From contig CAMORF010000102.1 in assembly GCA_946623485.1 (NCBI GenBank), forward strand, positions 1 through 7,640: 7,640 nt of DNA. The letters run 5' to 3'. The translations under genes were made by a program, and so were the position numbers. The notes beneath the pieces are model-generated. The model ran no database searches and was not told the DNA's origin. It saw only the letters and a program-made list of their open reading frames with translations. This DNA comes from an uncultured Clostridia bacterium. GTDB taxonomy: Bacteria > Bacillota > Clostridia > Lachnospirales > Lachnospiraceae. Of the stretch, positions 1 to 5,050 are shown piece by piece; position 1 is the stretch's first letter, and each line of letters starts with the position of its first letter.

Positions 1-14
1 CGAATTTCCTCCAT
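1..14 (-). other. Left-edge ribosome binding site or first codons of a gene continuing out of the window
   Basis: On the minus strand the last 14 bases read ATGGAGGAAATTCG. Either GGAGG is the ribosome binding site of a gene whose start codon lies just outside the window, or the ATG at 14-12 is itself the start (Met-Glu-Glu-Ile). The first reading fits better, because GGAGG already has about seven spacer bases after it and the ATG has no clear binding site of its own. A consensus promoter at 136-164 points at this gene, giving a leader of about 115-130 bases. The product cannot be named. Confidence 0.4.
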
Positions 15-110
15 GTATCTGATTGAGCCCGACGGTGTTTTACCTCCGCCTTGCCAGTATCGATAAGCATCCTTTCCGGGGCAGGAAGATGCGAATCATC
101 ATGCAAACAA

Positions 111-126
111 TGCGTCTCACGACGCA
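111..126 (-). other. Hairpin at the 5' end of the leftward leader transcript
   Basis: A perfect 6-bp stem (TGCGTC/GACGCA) closes a four-base loop that reads GTGA on the transcribed minus strand, a GNRA-type tetraloop. It begins a few bases after the transcription start predicted from the promoter at 136-164. Such 5'-end hairpins often stabilise mRNA; that role is inference. I do not recognise the rest of the leader (1-110) as any riboswitch class. Confidence 0.5.
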
Positions 127-135
127 CACTAAGTT

Positions 136-164
136 ATTATATTCATGAGAAACTGTGCTGTCAA
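136..164 (-). promoter_or_regulatory. Consensus sigma-A/sigma-70 promoter, leftward
   Basis: The minus strand reads TTGACA (164-159), a 17-base spacer, then TATAAT (141-136), a perfect match to the housekeeping consensus in both hexamers and spacing. The start site should be near 129. It lies downstream of the terminator at 296-330, so it begins a new transcription unit reading out of the left edge of the window. Confidence 0.8.
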
Positions 165-170
165 GCCGGT

Positions 171-220
171 TTTCAGCCATCTCCAGTGTTTCTTCAGCGT
201 TTCTCCAGCGTGTTTCTTCA
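171..220 (-). repeat. Short degenerate repeats phased at about one helical turn, upstream of the left promoter
   Basis: Four copies of CAG (CTG on the minus strand) start at 174, 184, 195 and 206, that is 10, 11 and 11 bases apart, each beside a TTTC or CTCC-like stretch. The array lies immediately upstream of the -35 hexamer at 159-164. Spacing of one helical turn is typical of sites bound by an activator on one face of DNA, or of curved DNA. The short minus-strand frame over this stretch is low-complexity and looks non-coding. Confidence 0.4.
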
Positions 221-295
221 CCCTTTCTCCGGATGTGTTTTCGTGTCTCATTTTTTCGTACATACATATCTTCCTATACTTTGTTTTTCAGCCTA

Positions 296-330
296 TAAAA
301 ATACAGATGCATGGCGAACCATGCATCTGT
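296..330 (-). terminator. Rho-independent terminator of the kinase-like gene
   Basis: A perfect 12-bp stem (303-314 with 319-330, arm ACAGATGCATGG) closes a 4-base loop that reads TTCG on the minus strand. In the minus direction it is followed by ATTTTTATA. It lies about 70 bases after the stop codon of the cytidylate-kinase-like gene and ends that unit. On the plus strand no T-run follows, so it should act leftward only. Confidence 0.88.
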
Positions 331-398
331 TCCCGCGCGGGCACTGAATCGTTGTTTCACTCCATTTTTTTAACCGGGCTTCACCTGGATCCGGAGTC

Positions 399-989
399 TT
401 ACCCTTCTATGTTACCTTCCAGCATGCTCGTAAGAAGCTCAATGGTTCTGTCCAGCCCTATCTTCCCGACATCAATGGAAAGGTCATAATCATGGTAATC
501 CCCCATCTCATGTCCTGTGTAAGCACGATAGTAGGTTTTCCTCCAGTGGTCGCAACGGTCCATGTAGCGCTCCACATCCATCTTGCCATACTCATTCAGC
601 TCAAGCGCGTGCGCCCGCCTGAAATCACGGTCTGCATGAAGGAACACATCAAATGTCTTCACGCCTGCTTCTCGCAGGATAATGTTAGAACAGCGGCCGA
701 CCATAATGCACGGCTTCCTTGCAAGCTCCAGAACCACTTCCTTCTGCGCCTGGAAGATCTCGTCATAAGAGCTGTTGTATGCGCTTGTGCTCAAAAACGA
801 ATTGATAAACCTGCTTCCCGCGCTCAGAAGCTCGCCCTCGCGTGATACATCCTCCTCGGAATACCCGCTCTTTTCTGCAGTCATCCGGATAAAATCCACA
901 TCGTAAAATTCGATCCCAAGACTTTGGGAAAGCGCTCTCGCAACAGAGCGGCCATATGCCCCATACTCCCTGCTGATCGTTATTACCAT
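399..989 (-). CDS. Cytidylate kinase-like family protein (P-loop nucleotide kinase fold)
   Basis: The 196-residue product begins MVITISREYGAYGRSVARAL, matching the N-terminal signature of the cytidylate kinase-like family (I-S-R-E-x-G-x-x-G-R) that occupies the place of the P-loop. Other family hallmarks are FYDVDFI near 28-34, VGRCSNIIL near 97-105, an Arg-rich segment near 121-126 (RDFRRA), and YDLSIDVGKIGLD near 168-180. True Cmk enzymes phosphorylate CMP and dCMP. Members of this shorter family are common in Clostridia and their substrate is mostly unproven, so I assign no gene symbol. The signature reads GAYGR where GSGGR or GAGGR is usual. The ATG at 989 is supported by AAGGAGG at 1005-999, nine bases upstream. 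It lies 229 bases after the TRAP permease gene with no intrinsic terminator between, so read-through from that operon is possible. Its own terminator is at 296-330. Confidence 0.85.
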   Translation of the reverse strand: MVITISREYGAYGRSVARALSQSLGIEFYDVDFIRMTAEKSGYSEEDVSREGELLSAGSRFINSFLSTSAYNSSYDEIFQAQKEVVLELARKPCIMVGRCSNIILREAGVKTFDVFLHADRDFRRAHALELNEYGKMDVERYMDRCDHWRKTYYRAYTGHEMGDYHDYDLSIDVGKIGLDRTIELLTSMLEGNIEG

Positions 990-1023
990 CTTAGCTGTCC
1001 TCCTTCAGGAACTCAAGCTCATC

Positions 1024-1086
1024 TTAGGAGCTGCTCATGAATCAATGCCTGGATATCCTGCGCAGTTATGATTGAGCAACTCCTAA
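1024..1086 (-). repeat. Long imperfect inverted repeat between the TRAP permease and kinase-like genes
   Basis: The arm at 1024-1044 (TTAGGAGCTGCTCATGAATC and one further A) is the inverted copy of 1069-1086 (TGATTGAGCAACTCCTAA), with one substitution and a small bulge. The 24-base loop contains the palindrome GGATATCC. The transcript would fold into a long hairpin ending about 20 bases before the ribosome binding site of the kinase-like gene. No T-run follows, so it is not an ordinary terminator. The arm resembles a sequence at 6972-7006 upstream of the oppA-like gene, which hints at a dispersed element. The open frame over this stretch (1019-1219) looks like chance. Confidence 0.6.
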
Positions 1087-1156
1087 ACCTGTATTCTCTC
1101 GCATATTCATACTGATTGACACATTTACATTGATCGACATATGCATATTGCTTGAT

Positions 1157-1186
1157 GCCGGGGCAAAAGTGCCTTCCGCCCCCGGC
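1157..1186 (-). other. GC-rich hairpin after the TRAP permease gene
   Basis: GCCGGGG (1157-1163) pairs with CCCCGGC (1180-1186) across a 16-base loop, starting about 33 bases after the permease stop. No T-run follows on the minus strand, so it is not a convincing terminator; it may protect the 3' end of the operon message. Apart from this and the inverted repeat at 1024-1086, I see no gene or clear promoter in 990-1218. Confidence 0.35.
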
Positions 1187-1218
1187 CGCGGGATCCGGAA
1201 ATGCCCGGCTGTCACGCA

Positions 1219-3177
1219 TCAGGCCGGTTTTGCGCGTTTTTTCCCCTGCATCGTGATCACATAGATCGCGACCGTGATTACAATCCCGATGATATCCGTC
1301 ACGGTTCCCGGATAGATCAGCATCAGTCCTGCCACAGCCAGTATAATCCGGAAAACCGGATTCAGATGGGATGCCATGTAACCTTCCAGCGCAGCTGAAA
1401 TCGCGAACATTCCGATGACGCTGGTGATAATGATCATAATGAATTCAGGCACATTGGTATCAATCAGAAGCATCGCCGGATTCAGGCAGAAGATGTACGG
1501 AATCAGGAACGCGCCGATGGCAAGCTTGGACGCGTTCAGCGCTGTCCGCATCGGATCTGATTTGGCGATCGCGGAACCCGCGTAAGCCGCCAGCGCAACC
1601 GGAGGCGTGATATCCGCCACAATTCCGAAGTAGAACACAAACATGCTGGCGCAAATCGCATTCAGCCCCATGCCGGTAGTCAGGATCGGGGCGCAGGTAG
1701 TCGCCATGATGATGTAGGTCGCTGTCGTCGGAAAGCCCATGCCCAGGACGATGCAGCAGAGCATCGTGAAGATCAGCGCGATCAGAAGGTTGCCATTGGA
1801 AATATTAACGATGACATCAATAAAGACCTGTCCTAAGCCAGTCATGGTTACAACGCCTGCGATAATTCCCGCGATGCCGCAGGCTACCGCAATACTGAGC
1901 GTATTCTTCGCGCCGGTCTCCAACGCATCGAGGAATTTTTTCGGGGTCATGCGGTGTCCCGGATTGAACAGGCTGACCACAATGCACAGGAAGGTAGCGA
2001 TGATTGCGGCACGGCTCATGGTGTAACCTGCAGTGATCAGGTATACAAGCGCAACAAGCGGGATCAGCAGGTAGATCCTGGGCAGGATCTCCTTTGCCTT
2101 CGGCAGCTGCTCCCTCGGAATTCCCTTCAATCCCAGGCGCTTTGCCCTCAGGTGCACCATGAGAAAGATACCTGTGAAATACAAAACAGCCGGCAGGATC
2201 GCTTTAATGACAATCTGAGAATACGGAACGCCTACCATCTCCGCCATCAGGAACGCTGCCGCTCCCATGATCGGAGGCATGATCTGTCCGCCGGTGGATG
2301 CAGCCGCTTCCACCGCTCCGGCAAATTCTCCCGGATAGCCGGTTTTTTTCATCATCGGAATCGTGACAGAACCGGTCGTGACGGTATTGCCGACGGAGGA
2401 ACCGGAGACCATTCCGCACAATGCCGAAGAGATAACCGCAACCTTCGCCGGACCGCCGGATGCCGAGCCTGCAATCGTATTCGCGCACTGGATGAAGAAA
2501 TCCGAAATACCGGTTGCCTCCAGGAACGCGCCGAAGATAATGAACAGGACAATATAGGTGCTGCAGACCCCGACAGGCGTTCCGATCACGCCCTCCGTGG
2601 TGTAGAACAGGTTATAGATGATGATGTTCAGCGACTTCCCCGCAAAAAACGCGTATGCGACAAAGCAGGCAGCCACGATGATAATCGGAATCCCCGTTAC
2701 CCTCCGGCAGCATTCTGCCAGGATCACGATCCCGATGACGCCAAGCCACACCTCCAGGGTTGAAATCCTGATGCCGTGCTTGATGATCGCCTGGCTGTTG
2801 ATGACAAAATAGAAAAAGCAGCCAGACCCTGCTGCGGCCAGGATAATGTCATAAAATGGAATCCGGTTGACCTTCTGGGGTCTTCCGCCGGATTTCCTCG
2901 CAGGATACAGGATGAAAACAAACAGGATCACGATGCCCAGAAACAGCGGGCGGCGGATCCGCTCGTCCCATACCGCGAACAGATTCATATAGATCATGAA
3001 AATGGAGAAAGCCGCCAGAGCCACCTTAATGATGATCGCCGGGATCCCCTCCCATGGCCGGATGTTGGATTCCCGGTCATATTTTTTCATCAGTTCTTCA
3101 ACATCCGCAGCAGTCCCGACGGCCGGATCCCCGCCGCTGTTCTGGTTCAGGATGTCTTTCTCGTTCTTGTCCTTCAT
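1219..3177 (-). CDS. TRAP transporter fused permease (TAXI type, DctQ-DctM fusion)
   Basis: An integral membrane protein of 652 residues, the permease of a TRAP-TAXI system, importing a solute with an ion gradient (Na+ or H+) after delivery by the binding protein. The small (DctQ-like) subunit occupies roughly residues 40-200 and the large (DctM-like) elevator domain the rest, in one chain, as in the 4TM/12TM fused family. Hallmarks: GGPAKVAVISSALCGMVSGS near 241, then SVTIPMMKK; ASTGGQIMPPIMGAAAFLMAE near 293; GMGFPTTATYIIMA near 479; ITPPVALAAYAGSAIA near 523. These correspond to the re-entrant hairpins that carry substrate and ions. I chose ATG 3177 because GCGAGG lies six bases upstream. 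An in-frame TTG at 3213 would add 12 residues (664 in all) without a good binding site. It starts 39 bases after the DUF1850 stop, within the operon. The substrate is unknown. Confidence 0.93.
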   Translation of the reverse strand: MKDKNEKDILNQNSGGDPAVGTAADVEELMKKYDRESNIRPWEGIPAIIIKVALAAFSIFMIYMNLFAVWDERIRRPLFLGIVILFVFILYPARKSGGRPQKVNRIPFYDIILAAAGSGCFFYFVINSQAIIKHGIRISTLEVWLGVIGIVILAECCRRVTGIPIIIVAACFVAYAFFAGKSLNIIIYNLFYTTEGVIGTPVGVCSTYIVLFIIFGAFLEATGISDFFIQCANTIAGSASGGPAKVAVISSALCGMVSGSSVGNTVTTGSVTIPMMKKTGYPGEFAGAVEAAASTGGQIMPPIMGAAAFLMAEMVGVPYSQIVIKAILPAVLYFTGIFLMVHLRAKRLGLKGIPREQLPKAKEILPRIYLLIPLVALVYLITAGYTMSRAAIIATFLCIVVSLFNPGHRMTPKKFLDALETGAKNTLSIAVACGIAGIIAGVVTMTGLGQVFIDVIVNISNGNLLIALIFTMLCCIVLGMGFPTTATYIIMATTCAPILTTGMGLNAICASMFVFYFGIVADITPPVALAAYAGSAIAKSDPMRTALNASKLAIGAFLIPYIFCLNPAMLLIDTNVPEFIMIIITSVIGMFAISAALEGYMASHLNPVFRIILAVAGLMLIYPGTVTDIIGIVITVAIYVITMQGKKRAKPA

Positions 3178-3216
3178 AAAAAACCTCGCCAGTTTCTGTA
3201 ATGCATGGGTCAATGG

Positions 3217-3762
3217 TTACAATGATTCCTCAAGAGCGAACCGGACCATGGCATTTCGGCCGCACAGGTCACGCAGGCTGATCTCTTCGCCATCTCCCAG
3301 TGTCAGGGTATGGTCGGAAACCGTACCGACAAAATATACAAGGTCATCCATCCGCTGATCAAATCCGGTGATGATCATGCTGCCGTCACTTCCATACTCC
3401 AGCTTCTGCCCTTCCTCAAGCTGTGTCTGCACGCCGGCGCCAAAGTCGTAATAAACTGTCTTCACGACATAGATGCCGTCTGCGCGGATCTCGTAATAAT
3501 CCGTGACCGGGCTTTTGTTGACAGAATGGATAAACCCGACGCTGAAGAGGTCAGACAACCTGACCGGATAACGTGCATAAACTTCCCCGGTCTTCACTGA
3601 CGAGAGCACCAGGTCAAAATCCTGCTTCTGACCTGTAACCGGACGGTTCTGATATAAAAATGCGGCAGCCAGAACCGCAATAACCAGGATCAGGACTGCC
3701 GCAATACTTTTTACATGAAGTGCTCCTGCGTCATGTTGACCCGAAGCCCTCTTCTTATTCAA
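3217..3762 (-). CDS. DUF1850 domain-containing membrane-anchored protein of the TRAP-TAXI operon
   Basis: A small protein with a basic N-terminus (NKKRA), one membrane segment (SIAAVLILVIAVLAAAFLYQ) and an extracytoplasmic domain of about 140 residues. GFIHSVNKSPVTDYYEI, then YYDFGAGVQT and GFDQRM, match the DUF1850 pattern (HSV...PV.E.Y, FGAG). DUF1850 genes are habitual partners of TAXI-type TRAP permeases; their biochemical role is not known to me. The start is ambiguous. TTG at 3762 overlaps the TAXI stop by eight bases and gives 181 residues; GTG at 3798 would give 193 and overlap by 44 bases. There is no in-frame ATG before the membrane segment. An ATG at 3716 with an ideally spaced GGAG is out of frame and followed at once by TAA, so a sequence error or unusual coupling is possible. 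No lipobox is visible. Confidence 0.82.
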   Translation of the reverse strand: MNKKRASGQHDAGALHVKSIAAVLILVIAVLAAAFLYQNRPVTGQKQDFDLVLSSVKTGEVYARYPVRLSDLFSVGFIHSVNKSPVTDYYEIRADGIYVVKTVYYDFGAGVQTQLEEGQKLEYGSDGSMIITGFDQRMDDLVYFVGTVSDHTLTLGDGEEISLRDLCGRNAMVRFALEESL

Positions 3763-4711
3763 CTTCGACGCCCTGCTCCTCAAAGTACTTCTTTGCACCC
3801 GGATGGAACGGTACGCTGATTCCCTTTACTGCATCTTCCAGCTTCAGGAACTCAAACTTTGCATGTCCCGCAATCAGATCCTTCTGATTGTCGAACATCG
3901 CCTTCAGAAGCTCATAGACCGCATCTTCGCTGACATCATTGGAAGCGATCAGGGTCGCGCGCACGGAAACCGTTGTCGCGTCCTCGCTCACGCCCTTGTA
4001 GGTATCTGCCGGAATCACTGTCTCAGTGTAGAAATCATAATTCTCCTGGAGCTTCTTGATATGCTCTTCATCCAGCTGAACCAGGGTGACATCCTTTGTG
4101 GTCGCCAGGTCAACGACTGCTGTGGTCGGCGCTCCGGCCACGATAAACGCTGCGTCAATCTTGCCGTCCTTCAGGCTGTCAGCAGAATCTCCAAAGGAAG
4201 CATTCACAACATTGATATCGTCAAATGTCATGTCATAGGCATCCAGGATCTGCTTTGCGTTGAACTCAACGCCTGATCCCGCATCGCCGACGGAAACTGT
4301 CTTCCCCTTCAGATCCGCAACGCTCTTGATGCTGCTGTTGCAGGTAATGATCTGAACCGTCTCATCATAAAGCCCTGCAACGGTGGAGAAGGTTTCATAC
4401 GCACCCTCATCTTCAAACAGGTCGCTTCCCGTATAGGCATAGTACATAACATCATTCTGGACGATCGCCAGATCCGCTTCTCCCACATCAACAAGCTGGA
4501 TATTGGCCTTCGATGCTCCGGTGGATGTGACAGTCAGGCTTGACTCCTTCAGGACAGGGTTCAGAACGGTCGCCATGACGCCGCCTACCGCATAATAAGT
4601 ACCGGTTGTTCCTCCGGTGCCAAGCACCAGGTTGTCAGCGGCCATCGCGGCTGTGGATGCCCCCATCACCATGCTCGCAGCCATCACGATTCCAAGAATT
4701 TTCTTTTTCAT
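3755..4711 (-). CDS. TAXI family TRAP transporter solute-binding protein
   Basis: A 318-residue secreted binding protein. Residues 1-24 form a signal peptide (MKKK, hydrophobic core, then AMA before ADN), with no lipobox cysteine. The mature protein opens with NLVLGTGGTTGTYYAVGG, the signature of the TAXI (TRAP-associated extracytoplasmic immunogenic) family. Further family features are VTSTGASKANIQLV, ADLAIVQNDVMYYAY, LKGKTVSVGDAGSGVEFNA and IDAAFIVAGAPTTAV. Length and order fit the usual family size. It captures a solute outside the membrane and hands it to the fused permease two genes downstream. Characterised TAXI proteins bind small carboxylates or amino acids such as glutamate, but sequence alone does not fix the ligand here. 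ATG 4711 is supported by GGAGGTG at 4723-4717. A promoter at 4783-4811 makes it the first gene of its operon. Confidence 0.94.
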   Translation of the reverse strand: MKKKILGIVMAASMVMGASTAAMAADNLVLGTGGTTGTYYAVGGVMATVLNPVLKESSLTVTSTGASKANIQLVDVGEADLAIVQNDVMYYAYTGSDLFEDEGAYETFSTVAGLYDETVQIITCNSSIKSVADLKGKTVSVGDAGSGVEFNAKQILDAYDMTFDDINVVNASFGDSADSLKDGKIDAAFIVAGAPTTAVVDLATTKDVTLVQLDEEHIKKLQENYDFYTETVIPADTYKGVSEDATTVSVRATLIASNDVSEDAVYELLKAMFDNQKDLIAGHAKFEFLKLEDAVKGISVPFHPGAKKYFEEQGVEVE

Positions 4712-4782
4712 GCATGCACCTCCATTATATTGTTTTGCCAGTTCCCGCTGCAGGCTGTCAAAAAGTCTGCCAATACATCTAC

Positions 4783-4811
4783 ATTTTAATGCTTTATAGC
4801 ATAAAAGTCAA
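4783..4811 (-). promoter_or_regulatory. Promoter of the TRAP-TAXI operon, with a palindrome in the spacer
   Basis: The minus strand reads TTGACT (4811-4806), a 17-base spacer, then TAAAAT (4788-4783), each one mismatch from consensus. The start site should lie near 4776, giving a leader of about 65 bases. The spacer holds ATGCTATAAAGCAT, with 5-bp inverted arms (4789-4802), in the position of a repressor operator. A second TATAAT at 4729-4724 lies against the ribosome binding site and lacks a -35 at usable distance. Confidence 0.65.
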
Positions 4812-4825
4812 CGATCACGTTTTCG

Positions 4826-4910
4826 AATGCTGCAAATGCTGCAAAGGTTTCGAGCCATCGTTTCAAGTCACCGGACCTGAACGAGCACCATGCAGCCTGG
4901 AACCATGCAG
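4826..4910 (-). repeat. Short direct repeats upstream of the TRAP-TAXI promoter
   Basis: AATGCTGCA occurs twice in perfect tandem (4826-4834 and 4835-4843), starting 15 bases upstream of the -35 hexamer. Two CCATGCAG copies follow at 4888-4895 and 4903-4910, 15 bases apart. The shared core ATGCWG suggests binding sites for a regulator, but the copies are short and chance is possible. Confidence 0.35.
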
Positions 4911-4913
4911 TAC

Positions 4914-4944
4914 AAAAACCCCCGGAGCCGCTAAACTCCGGGGG
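4914..4944 (-). terminator. Rho-independent terminator of the oppA-like gene
   Basis: A perfect 9-bp GC-rich stem (CCCCCGGAG with CTCCGGGGG; 4919-4927 and 4936-4944) with an 8-base loop, followed in the minus direction by TTTTTG. It lies about 106 bases after the oppA-like stop and separates that unit from the TRAP-TAXI operon. Between stop and terminator (4945-5050) I see no gene, and none of the three minus-strand frames encodes the missing OppA C-terminus. Confidence 0.93.
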
Positions 4945-5050
4945 CCTGTCTGATCCTGTCAGCCAGCTATTCGATCAACGCATGTTTCTCTTCGCTTCTG
5001 CCTGACTTGCAGATACATACTCATCGGTGAAACAATGAACGGTAAACAGC

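Noticed and set aside
40..267. A 75-codon minus-strand frame across the left promoter and repeats
   Set aside because: It crosses a consensus promoter and a low-complexity repeat array, and shows no family features.
1116..1144. TTGACA on the plus strand as a rightward promoter
   Set aside because: The -35 is perfect, but the sequence 17 bases on (ATATGC) is a poor -10 and no plus-strand gene follows.
1019..1219. A 66-codon minus-strand frame between the permease and the kinase-like gene
   Set aside because: It begins at the permease stop region without a ribosome binding site and runs through the inverted repeat; composition looks non-coding.
1954..2763. A 269-codon plus-strand open frame opposite the TRAP permease
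   Set aside because: The translation is rich in Arg, Asp and His without family features, typical of the antisense of a hydrophobic membrane protein.
4724..4761. TATAAT near the TAXI start paired with TTGACA at 4761-4756
   Set aside because: The spacer would be 26 bases, far from the usable 16-18; the promoter at 4783-4811 has correct spacing.
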